The notes: generated by a model from the sequence alone, not told the origin. Positions 1-6,529 are shown, numbered from the stretch's first letter. The stretch is DNA of 14,267 bases from an uncultured Candidatus Saccharibacteria bacterium (GCA_948511255.1 CAOQNC010000009.1:1-14267); one strand, 5' to 3'. Numbers and translations: made by a program.

Positions 1-2
1 TC

Positions 3-860
3 GCTCGCGTCAGTAGCAATCAAAAGCTCCGCAAAGAGCGTTTCGCCTCTCCGCGCGAATTATACGCCGCCGGCGGCCTCCCCCTCGTCCGCGAGGACAC
101 CCTCGAAAAGTCCCGCCTCCTTTCCTCGCTCGGCCTCAACCTCAACCTTGCCCCGGTCGTCGATGTCTCGACCAACCCCGCCGACTATATGTATAGCCGC
201 AGCCTCGGCGAAGACGCCAAAATCACCTCTGAATTCGCCCGGACCGTTATTGACGCCAGCCGCACCTTCAATGCCGAACTCACCTCCGAAAATCACGAAG
301 CCTCCACCGTTTCCTATACCCTCAAGCATTTCCCTGGCTACGGCAACAATCTCGACACCCACCAGGGAACTTCGCTCGATCGCCGCTCCCTCGTCGACCT
401 GCTAAGCATCGACCTTCAGCCTTTCCGTGCCGGCCTCACCGCTGGCGCCGAAGCCGTCCTCGTCAGCCATAATATCGTCACTGCCCTCGATCCCGTCCGC
501 CCCGCCTCCCTCTCGCCCACCATCCACGATCTCCTCGCTAACGTCCTCGGTTTCACCGGCGTCATCATCACCGACGATATCGCCATGGGCGCCATCGCAA
601 ACCCCTCCGCCATCTCCTCGCAAAACCTCACGAATCCCTCCTCTGGGAACTCTACCGACCCCGAGGGCCTTCAAATCCTCTCCGAGAATCCCGCCGTCCA
701 AGCCGTTCTCGCCGGCAATCACCTCATCATCACAACCGATTACCTCGACAGTCTCACCGCCATCAAATCCGCTCTCCAGCGCGGCGTCCTCGACGAGGCC
801 CAAATCGACCACATGGCCCGCCAAATCCTCGCCTGGAAATCCTACAAAGGCCTCCTCTAG
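3..860 (+). CDS. Glycoside hydrolase family 3 protein, beta-N-acetylhexosaminidase (NagZ)-like, 5' end cut by window edge
   Basis: The reading frame is open from base 3, so the start lies outside the window; 285 residues are visible. In order it shows the GH3 barrel motif LGLNLNLAPVVDV with a following RSLGED, then KHFPGYG (bases 324-344), a D-T-H triad (354-362) and GVIITDDIAMGA around 555-590. In NagZ-type GH3 enzymes the Asp-x-His after KHFPG(H/Y)G is the acid/base dyad and the Asp pair in TDD carries the nucleophile, so all catalytic elements seem present. Such enzymes remove GlcNAc from muropeptides or glycans; the exact substrate is not readable here. Whether it is exported cannot be judged because the N-terminus is missing. 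Between the nucleophile loop and the final helices lies an Asn/Ser/Pro-rich stretch (597-692) that looks like a low-complexity insertion. Stop TAG at 858-860. No clear terminator follows. Confidence 0.85.
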   Translation, partial: ARVSSNQKLRKERFASPRELYAAGGLPLVREDTLEKSRLLSSLGLNLNLAPVVDVSTNPADYMYSRSLGEDAKITSEFARTVIDASRTFNAELTSENHEASTVSYTLKHFPGYGNNLDTHQGTSLDRRSLVDLLSIDLQPFRAGLTAGAEAVLVSHNIVTALDPVRPASLSPTIHDLLANVLGFTGVIITDDIAMGAIANPSAISSQNLTNPSSGNSTDPEGLQILSENPAVQAVLAGNHLIITTDYLDSLTAIKSALQRGVLDEAQIDHMARQILAWKSYKGLL

Positions 861-865
861 CCGAT

Positions 866-910
866 AAAACCAACAAACGCTACTCCTAGATCAGCAAAAC
901 CGACAAACGC
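866..910. repeat. Imperfect direct repeat downstream of the GH3 stop codon
   Basis: AAAACCAACAAACGC (866-880) recurs as AAAACCGACAAACGC (896-910), one mismatch in 15, period 30. Each copy is preceded 7-8 bases upstream by TAG, the first being the GH3 stop. It looks like a small tandem duplication of the gene's 3' end. No function is suggested. The rest of 861-930 shows nothing I can name. Confidence 0.5.
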
Positions 911-930
911 GCCAGAAACCCCGAAAACTC

Positions 931-959
931 TTGCTTTTTGAGGTGAAGTGTGCTATAAT
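931..959 (+). promoter_or_regulatory. Promoter of rpsJ (shared 31-bp form)
   Basis: TTGCTT (931-936), 17-bp spacer, then extended -10 TGCTATAAT with TATAAT at 954-959, followed by GG. Transcription should start near 966, leaving a leader of about 84 nt before rpsJ. The spacer and -10 resemble three minus-strand promoters in this window (7562-7590, 9454-9482, 12843-12871). The leader (966-1049) contains a small GACG/CGTC hairpin near 1000-1010 and a ribosome binding site AAAGGA at 1040-1045. Confidence 0.85.
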
Positions 960-1049
960 GGAAAGATAAGGTATAAGCATTTTGCCCTAAAAACTCATCG
1001 ACGGCCCGTCTAGCGGTCATCTGAGGTTATAGAGCAGAGAAAGGAAAAA

Positions 1050-1376
1050 ATGACCGAAGCCAAAAAAGAAGAGGGTCTGAAGATCCGCATCCGCCTCAAG
1101 GCCTATGATCACCGCGTGATCGACCAGAGCGCAAAACAAATCGTTGATACTGCCGTCCGCACCGGCGCGACCGTTTCCGGTCCTGTGCCTCTGCCGACCA
1201 AGCGCAGCACTTTCACCGTCGTCAAATCCCCACACGTCTACAAGACCGGTGGCGAAGCCTTCGAGATGAAAGTCCACAAGCGCCTCATCGACATCAGCAA
1301 CGCTACCCCGAAGACGATCGATTCTCTCCAGAATCTCGCCCTCCCAGCCGGCGTCGACGCTGAAATCAAGATGTAG
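1050..1376 (+). CDS. rpsJ: 30S ribosomal protein S10
   Basis: The protein has 108 residues, close to the usual 102-105 for S10. The family core is evident: [19 protein letters not shown] near the N-terminus, then [20 protein letters not shown], then [19 protein letters not shown] and [20 protein letters not shown] before the terminal GVDAEIKM. S10 is part of the head of the small ribosomal subunit and, as NusE, joins transcription antitermination complexes with NusB. The ATG is preceded by AAAGGA at a short spacing. In most bacteria rpsJ opens the long S10 operon; here it is followed by a hairpin terminator within 8 bases and then by a convergent gene, so it is transcribed alone in this genome. 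The identification is secure. Confidence 0.98.
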   Translation: MTEAKKEEGLKIRIRLKAYDHRVIDQSAKQIVDTAVRTGATVSGPVPLPTKRSTFTVVKSPHVYKTGGEAFEMKVHKRLIDISNATPKTIDSLQNLALPAGVDAEIKM

Positions 1377-1383
1377 ATCAGAG

Positions 1384-1411
1384 AACCGGAGCCTCAAAAC
1401 TCCGGTTTTTT
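1384..1411 (+). terminator. Rho-independent terminator of rpsJ
   Basis: AACCGGAG (1384-1391) pairs with CTCCGGTT (1400-1407) across an 8-base loop and runs into six T residues (1406-1411). It is eight bases after the rpsJ stop codon. Confidence 0.93.
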
Positions 1412-1440
1412 ACGATTGCCTCTCGTGTCATAGTCAAAGA

Positions 1441-1475
1441 AAAGTCCCCGACCCGTCAGGATCGAGGACTTTTTG
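1441..1475 (-). terminator. Terminator of the minus-strand orphan gene, probably bidirectional
   Basis: AAAAGTCC (1441-1448) pairs with GGACTTTT (1467-1474). On the minus strand the stem is followed by TTTTCTTTGAC, and on the plus strand by a T run at 1471-1475, so it can end transcripts from either side. It lies 48 bases beyond the stop of the minus-strand gene. Confidence 0.85.
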
Positions 1476-2408
1476 CTAGAGTGTAGAGTGAAACCCAAAG
1501 TCAATTCATCGCCGTCGACGCATTACGGATCGGGGAACACCAGAGCCCCGTTGCGCCCCTCGGTGATATATCGCTGGACGCCCGCGAGATAGGCTGGCGT
1601 GTATAGCGCTGTCTGGGTCTGCTTGCGCCCGTTCCGGTCAAACATAGTGATCTCCGCCTCGGTATCGCCACATTTGAGCGTCCAGCCTTTCAGCTTGTCG
1701 TCGGTCTCGATATCTTTGGCGATAGCCTCAAACATATTCTTACAGACACTCCGCGTGGTATCGTTATACTGCTCGCGGTCGCCCATCAGAATTGCCTGGC
1801 GCAGATTTTCGGATAAAATCTTGGCCTCAACCTCATAGAAGTCCGGCCGGTCAATAATCCAAAAATCCAGCCCCGACATCGGGCCAATCGGCGGAGACAG
1901 CTCCGTCGGAACCGGCAACAGCACCGGATTCAGCCCCAGCATCTCTGGCGGAGTCAGCCGCATCAGCGCATGCGCTCGGTAGCTCTTGGCAAACAGCGAA
2001 TTCATCCCGCTGACCGTCTGAACAGGCGGGGTCAACTCCCACCTCGAAACCACCAGCAGCTGTCCCGCCGCCAGCCAGTCCTCGAAGTGAAGTTCCGGCC
2101 CAGATTCAGCATCCTCCTCGTAGCGCCCTGCCCCAATCCAGATCGGAAACTCGGTGCCGAGGTCCTGGCTAATCTTGGAGCTAGAGGCAACGTGAATATC
2201 ACCCGGCAGCATTGCCACGGCATTGATGCCAATTGGCAGCTCCTCAGGGATTACCAGCTTTAAGCTGGGCGCGTTGGAATGTAGCGGCAGAATAAATTTG
2301 CCGCCCCTTCTCTCGCTCCTTGCGTTCGGGAACAGTCGAGCCACATCCTGTGGCGTGGTCTTTTTGTTCATCAAAATCCCTCCTTCGAATGAACAGTCTC
2401 TAGCAAAA
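1472..2408. repeat. 11-bp inverted repeat pair flanking the orphan minus-strand gene
   Basis: TTTTGCTAGAG at 1472-1482 has its exact reverse complement CTCTAGCAAAA at 2398-2408. The left copy overlaps the foot of the terminator; the right copy falls in the predicted 5' leader. In the transcript the two could base-pair, or they could be remnants of short terminal repeats. A chance match of 11 bp is possible. Confidence 0.4.
1523..2371 (-). CDS. Hypothetical protein, 282 residues, no recognised family
   Basis: I do not recognise this protein. It begins MNKKTTPQDVARLFPNARS, has no signal peptide and no membrane helix, and looks soluble and cytoplasmic. The middle (about 70-175) is rich in Pro and hydrophobic residues with several Trp; the last hundred residues (from VEAKILSENLRQAI onward) look helical and then beta-rich, ending in NGALVFPDP. 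I chose the ATG at 2369-2371 because AAGGAGGG lies 6 bases upstream on the minus strand; an in-frame TTG one codon earlier would be too close to that site. It is a single-gene unit with its own consensus promoter, a leader of about 120 nt and its own terminator, convergent with rpsJ. Its codon use (many CTG) differs from the CTC-rich plus-strand genes. Confidence 0.8.
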   Translation of the reverse strand: MNKKTTPQDVARLFPNARSERRGGKFILPLHSNAPSLKLVIPEELPIGINAVAMLPGDIHVASSSKISQDLGTEFPIWIGAGRYEEDAESGPELHFEDWLAAGQLLVVSRWELTPPVQTVSGMNSLFAKSYRAHALMRLTPPEMLGLNPVLLPVPTELSPPIGPMSGLDFWIIDRPDFYEVEAKILSENLRQAILMGDREQYNDTTRSVCKNMFEAIAKDIETDDKLKGWTLKCGDTEAEITMFDRNGRKQTQTALYTPAYLAGVQRYITEGRNGALVFPDP

Positions 2409-2496
2409 TTAATACTACAATTCAGCCCATTTACTCTCTAAAATCTTCCCAAAATAGAAATTTCCCAAAAAGTATAAAACAGACCTCCTCTCTACC

Positions 2497-2525
2497 ATTA
2501 TATCAAACCAAAACACTTTTGTCAA
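2497..2525 (-). promoter_or_regulatory. Consensus sigma-70 promoter for the orphan minus-strand gene
   Basis: Read on the minus strand: TTGACA (2525-2520), exactly 17 bases, then TATAAT (2502-2497) with TGA just before it as an extended -10 and GG after it. Start expected near 2490, giving a leader of about 120 nt. This is a perfect consensus match. Confidence 0.88.
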
Positions 2526-2553
2526 CCATAAAACCAATAAGCCCAAAATAACA

Positions 2554-2688
2554 GAGGTAAACCTCGCAAAATTCAATGTTTTTCCGAGCCTCCCCGAAAT
2601 TTATGCTATAACAAGGAGTAGCGAGTGAAGAGTCTGCTGGCAGGCTCTTCGGAGCGCGACGAAGTTACGGTATAAGTCGAAGACTTAT
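2554..2688. promoter_or_regulatory. Inverted repeats upstream of the Mur-ligase operon (possible operators or leader structures)
   Basis: Three dyads lie in the gene-free stretch 2526-2690: GAGGT-AA-ACCTC at 2554-2565; GAAGAG (2627-2632) with CTCTTC (2645-2650), extended inward by a T-G wobble and CTGC/GCAG; and ATAAGTC-GAA-GACTTAT at 2672-2688, which sits just upstream of the -10 at 2691. A second, weaker promoter-like TGCTATAAC is at 2604-2612, so an upstream transcript could carry the last two hairpins. The segment 2526-2553 shows nothing else. Confidence 0.45.
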
Positions 2689-2696
2689 GCTATAAT
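2685..2696 (+). promoter_or_regulatory. Extended -10 promoter of the Mur-ligase operon, predicting a leaderless mRNA
   Basis: TTATGCTATAAT with TATAAT at 2691-2696 and TGC before it; no convincing -35 hexamer is visible, as is common for extended -10 promoters. The ATG of the next gene begins 6 bases after the hexamer, where the transcript itself should start, and no ribosome binding site fits between. The galU-like gene and dnaE have the same geometry. Confidence 0.75.
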
Positions 2697-2702
2697 GAAC
2701 TT

Positions 2703-3974
2703 ATGACGCCCGTGATGAGGTTCAAAAAACGGTTTTACTTCGTAGCTGCTCGCTACTTCCGGTTTTTTGCGAACTTCGCCCTCCGGCGCTGGCGCCCCCG
2801 GATTATCGCTGTCACCGGCTCCGCGGGGAAGACCACTTTGCTCCACATGATTGAGTTTGAGCTCGGCGACCGCGCCCATTATTCCCACGATGCCAATTCC
2901 GCCTTCGGCATCGCCTTCGATCTCCTCGGGATGGATGGCGTCCGCGGTTCGAAGCTCCGCTGGATTAAGCTTTTCCTTTTTGCACCGTTCAAGGCTCTCT
3001 ATTATCAGCGTAAAGGCGAGTTCTATGTTGTTGAAATCGACGGCGAACGCCCGCACGAGACCGAGTTTCTCGCGACTTGGCTGAAGCCAGAGGTTACTCT
3101 CTGGGTCTCCTTCGGCCTTTCTCACGCCATCCAGTTCGAGAATGCCGTCGCCGAAGGGAAATTCCCGACCCTCGACGCCGCTATTGCTCACGAATTCGCC
3201 ACTCTCCCAGAGAACACGACGAAGCGCGTCTATATCGATGCCGATTCCGAGCCGATGCGCGAAGCGACCAAAAACATCAAAGCTGAAGTTATCGCCCTCT
3301 CGAAGAAACAGCTCAAGCGCTACAACGTCTACCCGACCCGCACCGATTTCGTCTTTGAGTCCGCCTCGTTTCATTTTGCCCAGCCTCAGCCGAAAGATAT
3401 CGCCATCCAGCTCCTCATGCTCGAGGATCTCATGGTTTATTTCGGCGTTCCGCTTCGCACCGATTTCAGTTCTATGCCCGTCCCGCCCGGTCGCAGCAGC
3501 TACTTTAAGGGCAAAAAAGGCCTTAATCTCATCGACAGCAGTTACAATGCGCATATTATTAGCGCTCAATCTATTCTCGAGATGACCCGCAATCTTCGCG
3601 CCGGCCATAAGTGGCTTGTCATCGGCGATATTGTCGACCAGGGGTCAATCGAAGGCGAAGAGCATCATAAGCTCGCCAATCTTATCGCTGACGCTGGCCC
3701 GGAAATGGTCATCCTGGTCGGTCGCCGCACGAAAGAATATACCGCGCCCCGCCTCAAGGAACTTGGCATCCCTGCCCGTACCACCCTCGACCCGAAAAAA
3801 GCCCTCAAGTTTATCGAGAATAACGCCACCGGCGAAGAAACTATCGTTTTCAAAGGTAGCCAGTATCTTGAGTGGATTATCGAGAAGCTCCTTGCCGACC
3901 CGGCCGACGCCGCGAAGCTCCCCCGCCGCGAGCCGGCTGCCGTCAAGCGCCGCCAGAAATGGGGGTTAGACTAA
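2703..3974 (+). CDS. Mur ligase family protein, MurF-like, lacking the N-terminal substrate domain
   Basis: The protein has 423 residues. An ATP-binding P-loop VTGSAGKTT occurs at residues 37-45. MurF-type motifs follow: FGLSHAIQF near 137-145 (matching the TNIGPAH region), PVPPGRSSYFKG at 259-270, LIDSSYNAH at 276-284, then the C-terminal domain with VIGDI (306-310). MurF joins D-Ala-D-Ala to the UDP-MurNAc-tripeptide using ATP. In canonical MurF the P-loop is near residue 110, so here the UDP-substrate domain is missing and replaced by a short basic, aromatic N-terminus that could lie on the membrane. The lysine that is usually carbamylated (AKGEI) seems replaced in AIAHEFATL. The substrate may therefore not be the usual one; it is an ATP-dependent amide ligase of the Mur type by inference. 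It heads a four-gene envelope operon, and the next gene starts 36 bases on. Confidence 0.85.
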   Translation: MTPVMRFKKRFYFVAARYFRFFANFALRRWRPRIIAVTGSAGKTTLLHMIEFELGDRAHYSHDANSAFGIAFDLLGMDGVRGSKLRWIKLFLFAPFKALYYQRKGEFYVVEIDGERPHETEFLATWLKPEVTLWVSFGLSHAIQFENAVAEGKFPTLDAAIAHEFATLPENTTKRVYIDADSEPMREATKNIKAEVIALSKKQLKRYNVYPTRTDFVFESASFHFAQPQPKDIAIQLLMLEDLMVYFGVPLRTDFSSMPVPPGRSSYFKGKKGLNLIDSSYNAHIISAQSILEMTRNLRAGHKWLVIGDIVDQGSIEGEEHHKLANLIADAGPEMVILVGRRTKEYTAPRLKELGIPARTTLDPKKALKFIENNATGEETIVFKGSQYLEWIIEKLLADPADAAKLPRREPAAVKRRQKWGLD

Positions 3975-4010
3975 TGATTGTTCCTCTAATTTTCACACAA
4001 GGAGTTGCCC

Positions 4011-5252
4011 GTGCCTAGTATTCCCGACCCCAAGAAACTCCCCAGGAGTCGCCGCCCGAAATTATATATCATTCATGGCTGGACCTATACCGTTGCGCCC
4101 TGGGAACACACCATTGCCCTCCTCGAGAAGCAAGGGCTTGTCGTCGAAATGCTGAACGTCCCCGGCCTCACAACTTCCTCGAAGAAAGTCTGGACGATTG
4201 ATGAATATAAAGACTGGGCTGACCGTAATATTCCTGATGGCGCTATTGCCCTCGGCCACAGCAACGGCGGCCGCATTTTACTTAATCTCTGTAGCGAAAA
4301 ACCTGACAAACTTTCCCATCTCATTCTGCTTGACGCCGCTGGAGTTTATGAAACCTCCAACAAGCGTGATGTCGCCCGCAATCTCTCGAAGCGACTCGGC
4401 TTTCTCAAGAAAGTCCCTGGCTTGACTAAGGTCTGGCACAAACTCACCGGCGCCTCCGACTATGCTCGCGCCCCCGAAAATATGAAGAAAACTTTGACTA
4501 ATATGCTCGACAGCGATAAAAATCTCAATCTCGCCAAGGTGACAACCCCGACCTCTATTCTTTGGGGTGCGAACGATACTGTCACCCCTCCGCATCAAGC
4601 CGAAATTATGCACCAATCTATCAAAGATAGCACGTTGAAGATTTTCCTGGGCTGGACCCACGCGCCTTATCTTTCTCACCCCGACGAACTCGCGAAAGCG
4701 ATTTTACAGGCTTATCGCCATCCGCCCGAGGTGAAGCCGGTCGTTGAGGTCACTCAGGCCGCCACGGTTTCCGCGTCGATGGCTATGAAGAAGGCGGCCG
4801 AGCCGGTCGTCCCGAGCACGGCGCCGATTTCCGCTACTCTCGCCTTCAAGAAAGCCGCCGGCCCGAGCGCCGACGACGCCTCGAAGATGTCTGCCGCTCT
4901 CGCCGTCCCGAGCTCGAAGGCGAAGCCTGCTGCGACCCATTCTCAAGCTCCGCTCACCCGCCGCCAGCGCGCCGCTATCAAGCGTCAATTTGAAGCTAAC
5001 GCGCCTCAGCCTGTCGCCTCGGCCGCTCCTGAACGACCCGAAGGCGTCGAGTATGAAGCCGCTGATTTGCCGGCGCCCGAGCCGCAACAGATTATCTCTA
5101 GCGCCTCTGTCCCGAAAGTCGGTCGCCTTGAGCGCGCCCGCCGTAAAATCGGCCTGGAACCAAAAGTCGCCACCAAGACCTCTTCAAAATCAACCAAACC
5201 CGTTGTCAAAGCCGCCTCCTCTACGAAAAAATCCACGAAAGGGAAACGATGA
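4011..5252 (+). CDS. Alpha/beta hydrolase with a long Lys/Ala/Pro-rich C-terminal tail
   Basis: Residues 1-240 form an alpha/beta hydrolase: an oxyanion-side HGW at 22-24, the nucleophile elbow GHSNGG with Ser84, an acid Asp189 in LWGANDTVTPP, and His217 in GWTHAPYLSHP. A serine hydrolase or esterase fold is therefore well supported; the substrate is unknown. Residues 240-413 are low complexity, rich in Ala, Pro, Ser and Lys, and end in many lysines, so probably disordered and nucleic-acid, membrane or cell-wall binding. Two near-repeats occur in the tail (ASMAMKKAAEP and ATLAFKKAAGP). I chose GTG at 4011 because AAGGAG (3999-4004) lies 6 bases upstream; the in-frame TTG at 4005 abuts that site. 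The stop overlaps the next start by 4 bp (ATGA), so the genes are translationally coupled. There is no signal peptide. Confidence 0.88.
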   Translation: MPSIPDPKKLPRSRRPKLYIIHGWTYTVAPWEHTIALLEKQGLVVEMLNVPGLTTSSKKVWTIDEYKDWADRNIPDGAIALGHSNGGRILLNLCSEKPDKLSHLILLDAAGVYETSNKRDVARNLSKRLGFLKKVPGLTKVWHKLTGASDYARAPENMKKTLTNMLDSDKNLNLAKVTTPTSILWGANDTVTPPHQAEIMHQSIKDSTLKIFLGWTHAPYLSHPDELAKAILQAYRHPPEVKPVVEVTQAATVSASMAMKKAAEPVVPSTAPISATLAFKKAAGPSADDASKMSAALAVPSSKAKPAATHSQAPLTRRQRAAIKRQFEANAPQPVASAAPERPEGVEYEAADLPAPEPQQIISSASVPKVGRLERARRKIGLEPKVATKTSSKSTKPVVKAASSTKKSTKGKR

Positions 5253-6529
5253 TTTTTCTCGGTCTTGCCTCGAATTATCCCGTCGGCCGTACTTTGCGAC
5301 ATCTTTTTGCCTGGGGCATTCCGAAAGACAGCCAAGCCCTTCGTCAAGCCCTCGCCTCTCGCTATGGCTCCACCATTAACCAAGTCGCGCTCTATCACAC
5401 CGGCCGCTCCGCTCTCGCCGCCGCTCTCCTTGCGGTCGCCGAGCCTGGCGCGAAGGTTATTCTCCCCGGACTCACCTGTATCGCCGTCGTCCGCGCCATC
5501 AAGGCCGCCGGCTGTATACCCGTCTACTCTGACATCGACCCAGAAACCCTCCAATACGACTTCGGCGCTCTTGACAAAACGCTTACGCTGTACTACAATG
5601 GTAGTAATGGCTTGACGAGCCCCGCTTTTCCACGCCCCGGCGATGCTTCCAATTCGCCAGAAAACACCGAAAATAACCTCGTCCGAGCAGAAACCCAGCC
5701 TCGACCGGTTGTCATCGCTCAAAATACTCTCGGTCTCCCTCTCGAAGCCAAGAAGCTTGAAGAAGTCGTAAAAAAACACAACGCGATTATCATCGAAGAT
5801 CTTGCCCACTCTGCCGGTCGTTTCTATCCCGATGGTCGCGAAATCGGCACTATCGGGGCCGCGACCGCTCTCAGTTTCGGCAAAGGTAAGGCTATTGACA
5901 CGATTTGCGGCGGCGCTCTCATTGTCCGCCAGCCCCAGACCGCTTCGGAACAGACTAAGACCGTCTCAGAACAGCCCAAAACCATGCCGGAACAACCTCA
6001 AACTACCTCATCTCGACCTCAATCCGTGCCAGACCAGCCACTCAAGCGACCTCGCCTGAGCGCCAGTTTGCGTGACCGTTGGTATCCAGTCTTTGCCGGT
6101 TTCAGCCGCACTTTCTGGGGTATCGGCCTCGGCAAAGCCGTCCTTGCTGTCTGCGTCAAGTTTCGCTGGATCGAAAAGTCCGCCGACGCCGAGCTGTCCC
6201 TGGAAACTCGTTTGACTCATTGGCAGGCTAAACTCGCCCGTGAGCAACTAGACAAGCTTCCAAAAACCCCACTCCGCGAACATGCCTTTGTAAAAAAACG
6301 CAATCAACTTCTCCAGGAGCTTAAGCATAACGGCTACGACTTCTGTGAAATCTGGTATGATACCCCAGTTTCTCCGGTGCGCTATGCTCTTGAAGCCGAC
6401 TTTCCGGCCGATCGCTGCCCGAACACCGTTAAAGTCGCCCAGCATATCATCAATCTCCCGACTTGGTATCCGGAGACTAAGCTCGCAAAAGCTCGCGAAA
6501 TCATCAAGCCTTATGAGGTTGATTTATGA
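5249..6529 (+). CDS. DegT/DnrJ/EryC1-type PLP aminotransferase with low-complexity insertions
   Basis: The protein has 426 residues. Family features are in order: HTGRSALAAAL (50-60, cofactor phosphate region), LPGLTCIAVVRAIKAAG then PVYSDIDPET (72-100), IIEDLAHSAG (181-190) with Asp184 for the pyridine nitrogen, and ALSFGKGKAIDTICGG (207-222), where Lys214 is the likely Schiff-base lysine. These enzymes usually transfer amino groups onto keto-sugars or cyclitols. Two stretches do not fit the family: 122-152, and 229-263, which consists of five heptapeptide repeats. A hydrophobic segment around 288-304 might touch the membrane. It overlaps both neighbours by 4 bp, so it belongs to the same operon as the Mur ligase and FemX genes. 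It could make an amino sugar or amino acid used by them; that is inference. Confidence 0.85.
   Translation: MIFLGLASNYPVGRTLRHLFAWGIPKDSQALRQALASRYGSTINQVALYHTGRSALAAALLAVAEPGAKVILPGLTCIAVVRAIKAAGCIPVYSDIDPETLQYDFGALDKTLTLYYNGSNGLTSPAFPRPGDASNSPENTENNLVRAETQPRPVVIAQNTLGLPLEAKKLEEVVKKHNAIIIEDLAHSAGRFYPDGREIGTIGAATALSFGKGKAIDTICGGALIVRQPQTASEQTKTVSEQPKTMPEQPQTTSSRPQSVPDQPLKRPRLSASLRDRWYPVFAGFSRTFWGIGLGKAVLAVCVKFRWIEKSADAELSLETRLTHWQAKLAREQLDKLPKTPLREHAFVKKRNQLLQELKHNGYDFCEIWYDTPVSPVRYALEADFPADRCPNTVKVAQHIINLPTWYPETKLAKAREIIKPYEVDL
5933..6037 (+). repeat. Five tandem 21-bp repeats coding heptapeptides inside the aminotransferase gene
   Basis: The units encode PQTASEQ, TKTVSEQ, PKTMPEQ, PQTTSSR and PQSVPDQ, all in frame and 21 bp each. 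The insertion lies directly after the strand that follows the PLP lysine motif. At the DNA level the copies have diverged, so the array is not newly formed. Confidence 0.85.

Noticed and set aside
427..867. 146-codon plus-strand frame in the GH3 region
   Set aside because: Ser/Pro-rich off-frame translation of the GH3 gene, whose own frame has all the catalytic motifs.
1004..1035. A stretch with GCCCGTCTAGCGGTC, like the 5' part and D arm of a Glu tRNA
   Set aside because: No anticodon arm, T arm or closing acceptor stem follows; it lies in the rpsJ leader and ends in the ribosome binding site.
2625..2675. 16-codon GTG open frame with AAGGAG upstream, a possible leader peptide
   Set aside because: If the TATAAC at 2607-2612 is its promoter, the AAGGAG is outside the transcript; no regulatory codons stand out. 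Too weak to call.
2685..3608. 307-codon open frame on the minus strand
   Set aside because: It is antisense to the Mur ligase, which has clear family motifs; the frame is open because of C-rich third positions. No ribosome binding site or promoter.
4005..4010. TTG start for the alpha/beta hydrolase
   Set aside because: It touches the AAGGAG site directly; GTG at 4011 has correct 6-base spacing.
5933..6037. Tandem repeats considered as a CRISPR array
   Set aside because: Units are contiguous 21-bp coding repeats without spacers and stay in frame in the aminotransferase.
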